From Golubevia sp. BC0850 (Eukaryota; Basidiomycota; Exobasidiomycetes; Golubeviales; Golubeviaceae), in NCBI GenBank assembly GCA_012976225.1, contig JAAVVG010000001.1, positions 1,736,001 through 1,800,000 on the forward strand: a DNA stretch of 64,000 nt. Direction: 5' to 3'. The position numbers and the translations under genes were made by a program. Under the pieces are notes generated by a model, which was not told where the DNA came from, ran no database searches, and saw nothing but the letters and a program-made list of their open reading frames with translations. Position 1 is the stretch's first letter; every line of letters starts with the position of its first letter. Of this stretch, positions 10,766 through 22,554 are shown one piece after another.

Positions 10766-11695
10766 GTTTCCTCTACTTCTACTTCTTCCTCTTCTTCTTC
10801 CCTAATCTCGTGTCTTCAAGTCTTATCGACCCATCCTTCAAAAACCTCAACCCAAAAAATTCAAAGCCAACTCTCCCCGACCAGAATGCAATCTTTCCTC
10901 TCTACAGCGTCTCTCACTCATCCAACACTTCAAGTTGACTTCAACTCTCAAGTACTTCGATGATTCAACGTCTCGCCCTTTCCTCTCCCTTTCTTCCCTT
11001 CTCCTCTATTCTCATCCTATCTCTCTACGACTCCTCAACCTCCACTCAACAGATGATCTTCTCACTAGATAGTCCTTCAGAATTAACATGGATCTCAATC
11101 ACAAGCTCCCTCTCCTAGCTCGTCCTCTTCCAACCAGCACCCCCTGATTCCCACCTTTTCAAACGTTTCTAGCTCTTCAAAACTGACTTCTCATAGCAGG
11201 CAGTCTTTTCAAAATCCTAAAAGAACAAGCCCAATCTTTCTTCTCTCTCAATCTTGTATTTCTATTAGCGTCACCTAGATCTTCATCACGTTCCCATCAA
11301 CCGCATTCTTTCTCATGTACTCGTCTTTCTCTTCGCTCCAGTTTTTAGATTCATTATTGACCAATACAGCGCAGTCTCTACCTCTAGACCCTGTTTCTCG
11401 TCTGTGCTATCAATTGCCACACAAAAGTAGGTCAATCGACGTTGGAATCCACGATTGAAGTCACGAATGAATCAAGCATTGAAGTAGTAGATGTGGCTTG
11501 GAGAATCGAAGTCATCTCGAATGAAAAGGGATCGCACCCGGATCGATTGAGGAGATAAGATCGAAGCAGAAAAGGTTAAATTTCTAGACAGAAACAAAAG
11601 AACATCAGCATCAGAGGAGTCGAGGATACACAGAAGAGAAGCGGCAAGACCCAACAGAAAAGGCGAAAAGCGCAACATTGATTTTGCCCTTTTGT
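10766..11695. other. Convergent 3' region, pyrimidine-rich
   Basis: 930 bp between the 3' end of the RRM-like gene and the stop codon of aspartate aminotransferase. The plus strand is C/T-rich throughout and lacks a convincing frame. A 68-codon minus-strand frame at 11472-11678 lies just past the aminotransferase stop in another frame and is treated as 3' UTR. Confidence 0.45.
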
Positions 11696-13772
11696 TTACT
11701 TGACGTTTCGGACGACGTCATCGATAGCATTAGCTACGTATTCGATGTTGTGAGTGTTGAGACCTGCCATTGAGATACGACCATCTCCAGTTAGGTAAAT
11801 GTGATGTTTTTCGATCATGGCTTGAGATTGAGCTTTGTTGAGACCAGAAAAGCAGAACATTCCGATCTGTTTGAGGAGTTGATTGAAGAAGAAGAAGAAA
11901 ACAAAAGAGGAGAAGGAAAGTATTGAAATCAGCTTCGTCGCCTCATCTCTTCGTCCCAAGCGTCTCGCTACTTTCTTTCATTCAGCCAAACTCACCTGCT
12001 TAGTAACGTGATCCCAGCTTCCAGGCGTCTTCAGCTCATTGGTCAAAAGTTCGAACAACCTCTTCCTCATCTCGATAATTCTATGACTCATCGTCTTGAC
12101 GTCTCCCTTCCACATTTCGAACAACCTAGGTTCGTTCAGTAATTTAGCCACAACTCTGGCTCCGAAAGCTGGAGGATTCGAGATTTCAGATCTTTGAATC
12201 ACAGAAAGCTGACTTAAGACTGCTTTAGCTCTTTCTTGGTTGACCGAGATGACATGTAGACATCCAGCTCTTTCTCCATAAAGTCCAGCGTTCTTTGCGA
12301 AAGATTGGCAAACCAACATTGGGATTTTGGCTCTGTCGACGAACATCCTGATAGCAGCTGCATCAGTGTCCAAGTCTCCTGAAGCGAATCCCTGGTAAGC
12401 ACAATCGAAGAAAGCGAAGTGACCTTTCTGTTGGAAGAGGTCTGCGATTTCTGACCATTGGTTCTTGGTTGGGTCGACTCCAGTTGGGTTGTGAGCACAT
12501 GGATGAAGTAGGAAGACTGAGTTGTTTGGAGCGGATAGGATTGAAGACTTGAATCCTTCGAAATCTAAGGCAATGGCTTTTGGATCGTACTGTTCGAGAG
12601 AGATAGAGAATAAGCTACTGTTAGACCACGCATACAGCCAGGCATTTAGAGAGAAAGAGAGATCCTGACTCCGTAATGGGAATGGAACTCACATAAGGAT
12701 AATCAACTGGTTCAATCCCAGCGCTCTTGAAGATAGCCTTGTGGTTTCCCCAGGTAGGATTCGAGATGAAGATCTGTTTCTTTCCACCAGCCTTGTTGAA
12801 ATCGTAGAATTTGGAAAGGAAGACTGCTCCCAAATGATTGGCACCAGTTCCAGAGATGGTTTGACAAGAAGAGATTCTAGACTCTTTGATGGCTGGAGAG
12901 GAAGGCGAGAGAATAAGAGAAGCTGCGGAGGTAGTGAATTCAGGTTGACCCGTGATTGGTAGGTATTCATGATCGACTGTTGCGTCCATGATTAAAGCTT
13001 CTTGAGCCTGAGAAGGAGGAAGGAGAGAAAGGAAGGAGAGATTAGGATCTGCTCTGCATTCCAGAAGACCGCTGAGGTCCATCTGTTCGAACTCCAATTT
13101 CATTTGACATCCTCAAAAGGATACAGCTTTCGAATCCCAATCATCTCCATCGTCGTCACTGCCACGGCAACTCACCTGTTTGACACTCGGCAGAACCCAT
13201 GGCTTTCCCTCATTGTCTCTGTAGGCTCCAACTCCAAGGTTGACCTTTTGCTTGAAAGAATCTTGTTTATAAGAAGCAGTCAATTGGAAGATGCTGCGGG
13301 TTAGAAAGGAGAGGGAGGTGAAGGACGGGAAGTTAGACGCCGAGGATAAGGTAGAATTGGGAATCACCCTTCTTTGCAGCCACACCCAAGAGACGTTGCA
13401 GTGTCTGAATGTATGTCATTCAAAATTAGAAAGGCATTTAGTGGGCAGCTAGGTGCTCTTGGTAGTAGATCAACTCTCAAAGTGAGAATTAAAAAGTGAC
13501 TCCCTCAGTCAAGAGACTCCCCGTTGCTCATCGACTGTGCTACCAAAGAGTGATGATAATAGGATCCGATTTGATCTTTTCGAATCTTTCGCCTTCGGTA
13601 ACTTAGTTGCTCCCTTCAATTGGGAATAGCGTGCTAATTTGTCGTCTCTTGGTGTAGTCCGTGTCCTCCTCCTGCTCTTCCAACTCTCCTCCATCTTTCC
13701 GCAGAAATATACTCACGCATCAGGTGGAGCTTGGGGAACACTAGTCCAAGCATCTGGAGCAGTTGAAGACAT
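11696..13772 (-). CDS. AAT2: Aspartate aminotransferase (cytosolic-type isoform)
   Basis: PLP enzyme interconverting aspartate plus 2-oxoglutarate with oxaloacetate plus glutamate, central to nitrogen metabolism and to malate-aspartate shuttles. Exons are 13717-13772, 13176-13293, 12693-13007, 11996-12589 and 11696-11866, all in phase, giving 416 residues. The start MSSTAPDAWTSVPQAPPDA matches the usual cytosolic beginning, with no mitochondrial presequence. Signatures include KVNLGVGAYRDNEGKPW, LPITGQPEF, SGTGANHLG, NPTWGNHKAIF, LHPCAHNPTGVDPT, the PLP lysine in QSFAKNAGLYGER (about Lys262), NPPAFGARVV and the C-terminal IYLTGDGRISMAGLN. Intron 1 is long (423 nt). An alternative upstream first exon at 14234-14300 can splice in phase into an acceptor inside exon 1 and would add a peroxisomal signal. 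Confidence 0.95.
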
Positions 13773-14233
13773 TATTAGAGTTGATGAGTTGGGGTTTCGA
13801 GTTGAGGTGTGATGGTCAAGCGAGAGGAAATCGGTGGAGGACAAAAGGTGGTCAGAAGGGTTCAAGAGCAATTGGAAAGGGAGGATAGGAAATTCTTTTG
13901 AAGGTTTAATTTGAGATTCCAAGGGTGAGAATGAACAAAAACAAAACAAAACCCTTCGGCTTTCAAGGAAGACTGTTGCTCTGGGCTCACATCGTTCGAG
14001 GTAATGCATTCTCCCGAATCAGGAATCTCCCTCCCGATCTGCGGACGGCGAGCTGCAAAGCTACTCGACCTCTTTAGGAGCTTGCTGGATTACAGCAGTA
14101 AAGCAAAGCATAGATGCAAGCTGCTCTATCTCTCCAGAGAGGATGGTCCCTTCTCCCTTCCCATCCTACCCAACGTCATCCACCTCGATCCGATCCGATC
14201 CTTTGCAAGCTGGTCAAGTTTGGGGGAGCTCAC

Positions 14234-14300
14234 CTGAATTGTCTGAAGTCTGAGAAGAGCCTAAAAGATGATTGGCTACTGCTTTGATTCTCTCAGTCAT
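14234..14300 (-). CDS. AAT2: Alternative first exon of aspartate aminotransferase encoding a PTS2 peroxisomal signal
   Basis: A 67-nt open stretch starts at ATG 14298-14300 and reads MTERIKAVANHLLGSS, then QTSDNS. It ends in a perfect GTGAGC donor at 14228-14233 in phase 1. The segment RIKAVANHL fits the PTS2 consensus R-[LVI]-x-x-[LVIH]-[LSGA]-x-[HQ]-[LA] at every defined position. In the ordinary first exon a CAG lies at 13754-13756, and splicing there restores the frame (NS-D-AWTSVPQAPPDA), using part exon 13717-13753. The 480-nt intron has CTAAT about 25 nt before the acceptor. No thiolase or other PTS2 protein is encoded downstream, so the exon most simply belongs to this aminotransferase. 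Alternative promoters or splicing would give peroxisomal and cytosolic forms. Confidence 0.6.
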
Positions 14301-14859
14301 TCTTTAGAGCAGGAAATATGGTTGAAGATTGGGTTGTTTGATATTAGTGCCACAGCAGACGGTGGAGGAAGAGCTCAGGTTTGAGGAGGTCGTTGATGAA
14401 GTAGAATTGTTCAGGAGAATAAGATAGAGTGGGATAAGAATCAAGTCTTTGGATTTTAGGTAGAAAGAAGAAAGAAGATGAAGGAGAAAGGGTTCAGATG
14501 TTCAGATCGTAGCTGGGTTGCCAGAATGAGCCGGGTACCGTGAAAGACCTAAGTTGAAGATAAGTTCCTTCTTTTTCGATGGATGCATCTCTGTTCTTCT
14601 CTTTTTGGTTACCAATAGAGATTGTTCTGTTCAAATCAACAGTCTCAAGTGAATTTGGCTTAAGGATCGACTGAACGTCAGTAGTTCCTTCCTCCCACAT
14701 CTTGCCTCTCCTACTCGACACCCCTTGAATTCTGCTTTCCTCTTTCCGAGAATGATTCGAGGCTCAGACAGCAGAACGGTAAAAATTGGTCAAAGTCAGA
14801 ATTAGCAAAGAAAGTCTATGAAGAAGTATGTATCAGTAAAACAAATCTATGCGATAAGC
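14301..14859. other. Upstream region of aspartate aminotransferase and 3' flank of the ABC transporter
   Basis: 559 bp between two minus-strand genes. A 75-codon frame at 14494-14721 has no recognisable content. The region should hold the promoter of the longer aminotransferase transcript. No TATA box is obvious. Confidence 0.4.
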
Positions 14860-17800
14860 TCACTCCACAGAATCCGCTAGCTTCTTTAAGTGTTCAAACT
14901 CTGACTTGCCGGCAGCCTGACAAAGCGAGTAGAACTTAGAATCTGGTCTGCTAAGCAACTCTTTTGGAGAGTCCATCTCGACGATCGACCCTTGTTCCAT
15001 GACCATAATGAGATCGTAGTTGGCGATGGTTCGAAGACCTGTTCAAAGAGAAGGAAGAGAATCAGATCTGGGGCAACAGAACATTAAGTTTCATAAAGAA
15101 CTCACGATGGGCAATAGTAAGCACTGTGGAGTTTGCAAAAGCTTCTCTGATCGTCGCCGACAAGATTTCCTCCGTCTCGTTGTCGACCGAGGAAGTCGCT
15201 TCATCGAAGACGATTATCGAAGCTTTCTTCAAGAGAGCACGAGCTGTTGGGCAAATCAGAAAGAAATGCATATCAGTTGCCAGTGAGACTACAGTCGACC
15301 AAAAAGTCTAGTGTTATGAACTTACCCAAACAGACAAGTTGACGTTGACCATTACTGGATTCGAGACATGGGAAGCCAGAGCAGGGGCAATCAGTTCTGA
15401 GGTCTTTTTCGAAAGTCAGGTAGGCTTTGGTGAAAGCAATTTTTTTTCGTGGAGGACAGGATCAAGTACTGCCTTTGCCAATTTCAAACTCACCTCAAAT
15501 TCGAACCACCCTCAGCCACGGGGTAAGAAAGATCTCTGAAGACGTTTCCGTTGACTTCGTCCGCGTCTCTAACTTGACCTTCGTGGATAGAAACCGCAGC
15601 TGAAGGAGAAGTTGAGAAACCGATGAGTTGAACAGCTCTGAGAGCACTGAATACTTCAGCGTCTGTATGCTCTTGAAAAACATCAATCGAGTCTCTGAGG
15701 GGTCCACTGAACAAGTTTGGATCTTGAGGGATGATGATGAGTCTGCTTCTCAGGTCTTGAAGTCCAACTTTCGTGATGTCGATTCCGTCTATTAGGATCC
15801 TTCCATTCGAAGGGTCTGTGAATCGGAAGAGAGCGGTTGCGAGACTCGTCTTTCCACTTCCTGTCGAACCTACTAATCCGATTTTCTGACCTTTTTCGAT
15901 CTTGAAGTTGATCTTCTTGAGGACTTCCGGAAGGTCTGGAGCGTAACGAAGACTGAGATCTTCGGCTACGATTTCACCTCTCGGCCAATCAGTAGTGGGA
16001 CGAGGCTCGACGATCGAAGGAGGTTCGGAATTTAAGGTAGTGGCAAATTCGACGATTCTTTCGACACTGACCACTCGAGATTGAACGTCGGAGAAGCTCC
16101 TAGTAGCGAACACGATCCTAGTGAAGATGTTGATTAGAAAAGAGAGAGCGAAACCTGCTTGTCCTGCTGTAATTCCTGGTTGAGTGAGAATGAAGAGGGA
16201 AGCGAAAAGGGCGACGATTGCAGAAGAGGCGTTAAAGATGTTGGACATCCACCTTGACGATTGTTCTCTGAACCAGGTCGGATGAGAGCTCTCGTCGCTG
16301 AAAATAAACAAGAAAAGAGATGTCAGCCCGTGTTAACGTCTCGCTTGTTCGCTTGTTCGCTTGGTTCTTTCACTCACGTTCTTTTGATCAAAACTTCCAA
16401 AGTATGAGCTTGAGCTCCAAAGGCTCTGATGACAGTCACACCCCCAACCAAGTCCGTAAAAGCACTGAGGATTGGGCTCTTGGTGGTCGACTCTAGACGT
16501 CTGAGTTCCCTAGTAGCACTTGCGTAAGCAATTCCAGCCCAAACGTACGCTGGGAGAATAACCGCGAAAAGGACGACGAAACGGATTCCGTTGGTATACC
16601 AGACGACTCCAAGATGAATGAGAAGATCGAAGGCCGTGGTGATGAGGTCGTTGAGTGATTGTGCTAACTCTTCATCCATGCTCTCCATGTCGCCAGCGAA
16701 TCGATTCAAAAGTCGTCCTCGAGAGACAGTGTCATGGAATCTCATATTTGCGCCTAGAACCCCCTTCAACATGACTTTGAAGAATCCGCGAGAGGCTTTG
16801 AGAGAAGCGTTGAAGAGTAAGAGCAGTGAGATGACTGCGAGCACGACTTCGAGGCCGTAGAGAATAGCCTGACAGAAAGATCGAGAGAGATAGAGAGAGA
16901 AAGCAAAAAAAGAAAGAGCGGGGGAGAGAGGGAGGGGGCGAGAGATGGAATGATAGACGGAATGAGAAAAGGGTCCTTCGAGACTTGATACGACGCTCAG
17001 CTTTTCGGACCGACATAGCTCACCAAATGAGACCACCACCAACTATCAGCATGATCTCGATGGATTGTGATGGAGTCTAAAGACCAATCTCGAATCCATG
17101 AAGAAGTGATCGCTTGCCACCCGTTGACAACCATGAAACAGGTTGCAGTGCAGATCCAGAGGCCCCAACCACCTTCTCGAATGTAGGCCAAATAGATTGA
17201 AAGTTTGACACTTCCTTCTTCCATCTTTTCGTCTTCTACTAGCTTCTTCGGAGGAGGTTTGACTTGTACCTTCGACTTGGAATCCTTCCTTTCCTCTCCG
17301 GAAGGTTTCTTCTGACCAGTACCAGCTTCCTTGGCAGTCGAAGATGTCTCTGGATCTGCTTTGAGACTAGATTGATCCTCGTGAAGTCCGCTGTAGAGGT
17401 CAGATTTGATGAAAGCGTCGGCCGTCCCATCGAATCCAATCCTTCCACCTTCGTCGAGAAGCACTATCTTCGAAGAGATCGGCGCACAGAGTTGAACTTG
17501 ATGGGAGACGAGAATAATGGTTCGTCCTTGAGAGAGTGGTCCAGAAAGAAGGTCGGAGACCAGCCTAGAAGCCGTTGAAGCATCGACTGCAGCCAAGACG
17601 TCGTCAAGGAGAAGGGTAGCAGCGCGGCTGTAGAAGCTCCTTGCGATGGAAATTCTGGTCTTTTGACCTCTGAGTGAGTGAGGACAGGGGACAGGTGAGT
17701 CGAAGAGAGTCAGTCTGTGGCTTAAACTGGTACTGAAGTCCAAAAACATCATTACTCACCCGCTCAATCCAATTCCATTCTCCCCTATCTCACTCTCATC

Positions 17801-20504
17801 TCCGTCCTCAAACATCAAGAGATCGGATTCTAGCTGACAAGCCTTGATAGTAGCTAAATATCTCTTCTCATCAAAAGGCAGCCCAAAAAGAATGTTGTTC
17901 TTAATCGAATTGTTGGTCAAAAATGCATTTTGAGGAGTATATGCACATAACTCCTTTCTAATCCATTCTTGAGGTGGAATGATTTGACCTTGAATTCCTT
18001 TGATAGCATTTGAAGAGGATCTGGGAGATTGAACATGTCCAGAAGAAATCTCCGCTTCATGAAGTAGAGCAAGAAGAAGTAGCGTCTTTCCAGTTCCCAA
18101 CCTTCCACAGACTACGTTGAGCTTCCCTTGAACGAAGTCGATGTTGATGTCTCTTAGCTTGAAAGGTCCAGCTGAAGGAGTAGAAGTTCCAGTTTGAGCT
18201 TCTTCTCGTTCGATGGGCCATCCAATCGTCGCCGACCTAATGGCAACGATCCCATCGGAAGTCTCTTCGGATAGCTCCACTTCTTCACTGTCGAGATAGG
18301 TGGCGATTCTACGAGTTGAGACCCAGGAGGTGACTATTGAAGAGATCAATTCCGGAACGTGACTGTGTGAGAAGGGTGGGAGAAGATGTTGACAAGTCAG
18401 TTGCTGAAAAAGAGGTTCGAAAGGAAGGATGTCAACTCTGAAGCTTACCTCAACAAGTAACGTAGTTCCAGAAGCACACTGATAGCAGAAAAAGCAACAG
18501 AAGGTTTGAGAGTCTCTTTCTGAACAAAGACGAACCAACCGAAAGTAACCAAGATTGAGATATCTGGGATCAAGACAAAGAGACCATGAAGGATCGTATC
18601 GATCCCAAAGCTTAATTTCTGGTAGAAGAGTTCCATGTCTCTGAGTTTCATAACTTTTTCCATGATCTTCCCTTCCCAAGCTGCGAACTTGACCATTCTA
18701 ATTGCTGCGAAGGCTTCATTGAGAACAGAGACTCTCTTGTCACGAGCTACTTGCAAAGAACTTTGGATTCCTCCTTGTCGTTTGGCGATGTAAGCTGTCA
18801 AAGGAGAGGTGATGATTGAGATTGAGATCCCAACCAGAGCTGAGACTCCTAGGATGGAATAGATGAAAGTACCTCCTATCAGGAGTTCGAAGGGGAAAAG
18901 AGCCAATGCAAAGTAATGCATTCCAAAACTGGCTACTCTATTTGCGTCGACCGTTGAAAGTTGAATGACTTGAGCTTTGGATTTGAAATCTTCTGACCAG
19001 TCTTCGTCTTCTTCTTCCTCTGAAGGTTCATGTCCGGGAGAAGAAGTTGATCCTGCACTGACATCTTTCTTCTTTAGAGTTTGAGTGAAGATTGCTGCGT
19101 TCAATTGAGTGCGAATCCTGACGACTAGTTCTCCGGTGTAGGACTTAGGGAGGCGGTAGTTGAGGGAAGAGGTGGTTCAAAGAGGAGAAGAGGTGAGTCA
19201 GCTTGAAGATCCATCACGAGGGCAGAAGCTTTACGTATACTCACAAAGAACGTGATCTGAAGAGTTCCACCAGCAAGTGAAACGAGGCCCAGAAGGACGC
19301 ACCAAATTCCACCATGTTGAAGTTTATACAAAGCAGTAAACTTTTCAGGATTTGTAGATCCCTCGATCTCTTCCAAAAAGCTTACGATGCGATTGAGGCA
19401 CATGGCCTATACGATCAAAGAGAGGAAGATAGAACTTTTGTCAGGGAATCTCACTTTAACTTCCTCCAGATCAAGTCGACTCACCGGAGCATAAAATGAA
19501 AACCCAACCAACGGAGCAGAAAGCGTCATAAACCCCAAACTTCCAAGATTCGATTTAATCATTGATCTGAAAAGAGGCCAAGGACTTGTCTTCCCATTTC
19601 CAGTTCCATTCCCGTTCCCATCATTCTTCTCAATGTTCTTCTCCTCTTCCCTCTTCCTCTCCTCCTTAAAGATTCCTTGAAATTGAGTGGCCAACATTTC
19701 AGTCCTCATACTAACGTCCAAAAATGGAATGTCCCCACCTCTAATCTTCCCTTCCTTCTTAACAAGAGAAATCAAAGGAGAACAATAAGCATAAGAAAGT
19801 CTATCATGAATCGAGAGTCCATCTCCAGAAAAATTGGTTACGATTCTTGCTGGTATTGAGCCTGGATTTGGAGAATAAGATCTTTGAGGACCGAGTGGGA
19901 TTCTCGAGGAAATGAAAATGCAGATGAAAGTTATCGAGATGAAGAAAGTCGAGGATAGAATTGAGACAATTGAAGGAGATTGAGAGGTTGAAGAACTTGG
20001 CGGTAGTACTATTTGAAATAATTGAGAGAGAAAAGAAAAGGTCGGTAGAAGTGTTAAATGTATGCAGGTTGAGAACGATATTGTGAAGGGCAGGTTGAAG
20101 CTTAGAATTAATGTGTTGAACCATAGAAGCCCATCTGAGAATTCAGGCTGAAAGAAATTAAATTTTACCTTCAGCTGATGGCTGAACGTAATTTGAGACA
20201 ATCGAGCTACCAGGAGAATTAAACTGAGCACTGAAAGCAAAATTCTAGCTCTGGATATCTTATGTTTGAATCTCTCTTCATGAATGATTTCTCCTTGTAG
20301 TTTCTCTTTCAGTGCTTCCCTAGTAGTCGAATGTAAATTTGGCTTCCGAGGATCTGAAAGCGTTACAGCTTCCTCGTTGTCGTTGTCGTTTGTTGAAGAA
20401 GTGGAAGAGAGCTTGATTCTCTTGCGTGGCAGAAGAGCAGTTAAAGTTGAAATAGCCCAGATTGAAGCTAAACAGCTGGAAACGGTTGTGCTCGGATCCA
20501 CCAT
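14860..20504 (-). CDS. ABC transporter, ABCC (MRP/YOR1/YCF1-like) full transporter
   Basis: ATP-driven exporter of the ABCC type, which moves conjugates, organic anions or drugs across the plasma or vacuolar membrane. Ten exons with matching phases give 1588 residues: 19485-20504, 19245-19406, 18449-19143, 17760-18362, 17024-17669, 16378-16868, 15494-16297, 15326-15354, 15106-15243 and 14860-15038. The first 200 residues hold several hydrophobic segments, like a TMD0. TMD1 follows, then NBD1 with Walker A GRLGTGKT, signature LSGGQKTR and Walker [16 protein letters not shown] charged Lys/Glu linker leads to TMD2. NBD2 has GSTGSGKT, a signature LSNGQRQL assembled across an intron, Walker [15 protein letters not shown] and the switch histidine in LTIAHR. 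Both ATP sites look intact. The substrate cannot be read from sequence. Confidence 0.93.
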
Positions 20505-20987
20505 TCTACGTTAAGAGGAAAGAGGAGGACGAGATGGAGAAGGGAGGGAAGAAGAATAAGAAAAGAGAAGAAAACGTCCCTTCTTGAAGTCGTCCGAACG
20601 CTGAGTCTGGGTTTCAAATCGATTTTGCTTTTTGAGGTCTCTTTAGACGGCTGGAGTCATTCTAAATCTTAAACGGAGATGTTGACTTTACTCCTTTGTG
20701 ACTCAGAGGGAGAGAGAGATGACTCGATGAGAGTAAAACGGGAAGAGAGAGAGAGAGATGCTGCTTTCTTGCAGAGTTTGAAGTGTAATCAAGAAAGAGT
20801 TAAATTTTACTCCTTAAAAGATTCAAGCGAATTGCTTGAATAGCAAGGGGAGTGAGAGAGTTGGTTTGGCCGTTGGGGATTTTTCTCTTCGTTTCTTCTC
20901 AACCCGATCCATCCTTCTTTCCTCCAGTTTCTATCCTTCTCCTTCTCTCCTTTTCCTCTCTTATCTTACCTCCAGCCCCTTGCAATC
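20505..20987. promoter_or_regulatory. Divergent promoter region between the ABC transporter and TIM23
   Basis: 483 bp with GA/CT-rich runs (for example GAGAGAGAGA near 20742) and a pyrimidine-rich leader just before the TIM23 start. No TATA box or named site was recognised. Confidence 0.4.
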
Positions 20988-22227
20988 ATGTGGCCATTCA
21001 ACTCATCAACTTCTTCATCTTCAAGCTCTCCCTCAGAGATGACAACTTCTTCATCTGAGCAAACCTTCACAACTGAAACCAATTCGTCTTATCCTTCTAC
21101 CTCTTCCCCCTCTTCTTCAAATCAATCTTATGATTCACCAACGTCCTATCTATCATCTTCAAACGCAAGATTCGAATCAACTCCATCTTCCTCATCAGCA
21201 TCAGCCTCAACGTACACACCATCAGTTTCAGATTTATTATCCAATCCAGCCTTTGATCCAGCTTCACTCCATCCCATGGCTGGATTGAGTAAAGATGATG
21301 TTGAATACTTGGATATCGTAGATGGTCAACCTTCAACTATGGAAGGTGGTAGAACTGCTTTACCAAGTAGAGGTTGGAGTGATGATTTATGTTATGGAAC
21401 TGGTACCACTTACCTCAGTGGTCAGTATCAACTTTCAGCTTACCTCTAGCCTTAACTTTGTTCCTGTGATGGTGACTGATTGGTTTGAGCCTTTTAACAT
21501 CCTCTCAATCACAACAGGTCTCTTGGTTGGAGCTTCAGTTGGAGCCCTAGATGGTTTCAGACGTCCTTTAGGTGTTCAATCTCCAACTTTCAGGTTGAGG
21601 TTAAACATGGTTTTGAATCAATTGACTAGGAGGGGAAGTTTCTTTGGGAATAGTGCTGGGGTCATTGGTGAGTAGAGTGAATCATCGCAGGAAGAGGGAA
21701 AGCATTCTAGAAGAATGAGCTGGAAGGTAAAATCTGAAGAGCTCGAGATGGCTCTTTCTTTGAAGGTAGAAAGTCCGCCTACATCTCATGATGCAAGAAA
21801 AAGGCTTTCTCATCACTACTCTCTCGAGGATAGTTCAAAGAGAACTCATTCAAAAAGCCAAGCGATGAGCCAGTGAAGCTGAGCACCTAACTTATCATCT
21901 CTCTTCTACTTCTTCCTTCAGCTTTGATCTACAACATTTTCGACGCATCTATCGATGCTATAAGGGAAAAGCACGATATCTATGGTGCCATGGGAGCTGG
22001 TGGCCTTAGTGGAGCTCTATTCAAATCCACTGGTGAGTTTTGTAAAGCCTCCCGCTTTCCTTCCTTATTCCTCTTCATCGCCTTCAGGATTGGTTAACAC
22101 GAGCGTCTCAATCCTTCATCTGTCTCTTCTTCCATTTTCAGCTGGAGTTCGTCCAGCGGTGATCACAAGTGGAATCATGATGGCTGCTGCTGCTACCTGG
22201 ACTACTGCTAAAGAAGCTCTTCTTTAA
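20988..22227 (+). CDS. TIM23: TIM23, mitochondrial inner-membrane import channel subunit
   Basis: Channel-forming subunit of the presequence translocase that imports proteins across the mitochondrial inner membrane. Exons are 20988-21420, 21518-21667, 21922-22032 and 22142-22227, in phase, giving 259 residues. The first 85 residues are Ser/Thr-rich and longer than in yeast. Then come the conserved intermembrane-space motif SDLLSNPAFDPASLHPMAGL and the Tim17/Tim22/Tim23 membrane domain with GTTYLSG, LLVGASVGALDGFRRPLG, RLRLNMVLNQLTRRGSFFGN, DAIREKHDIYGAMGAGGL and the final VRPAVITSGIMMAAAA helix. The expected Gly-rich helices are all present. Divergent from the ABC transporter. Confidence 0.95.
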
Positions 22228-22554
22228 ACGACGCTTAATTTCTTTTACCCCCCTTCAATTTCTCAAAATTAACTGACATATTCGGATCTCAATATCTAGT
22301 GAATTCTGGTTGTTGAAGTCGACCTCCAGGCAATCTTCCATCTTTAATCATTCATTTCTCTCCTTGAGGCTTTCGTTATCCACGACCGCCCTCATTCCCC
22401 CGCTTCACATTCTCACTCTGTACTTCTAGCTCTTACCATAGACGAGAAAGATAGAGGCATCATAGACAAAAGGAATGATACCCTTTATTCCCTGAATCTA
22501 GGATCCTTTTTCCTTTCTTGATTCTCCTCTCAAGTAACCACTACTCAAATTTTA
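22228..22554. other. Intergenic region downstream of TIM23
   Basis: 327 bp of 3' flank and presumed promoter for the next plus-strand gene. Nothing recognisable. Confidence 0.4.

Noticed and set aside
11472-11678. 68-codon minus-strand ORF with a signal-like start
   Set aside because: It lies immediately 3' of the aminotransferase stop in another frame, with no promoter space or homology; taken as 3' UTR.
14234-14300. PTS2 exon as the start of a peroxisomal 3-ketoacyl-CoA thiolase
   Set aside because: The peptide resembles thiolase N-termini, but no thiolase coding sequence follows on the minus strand before aspartate aminotransferase, and the splice phase fits the aminotransferase.
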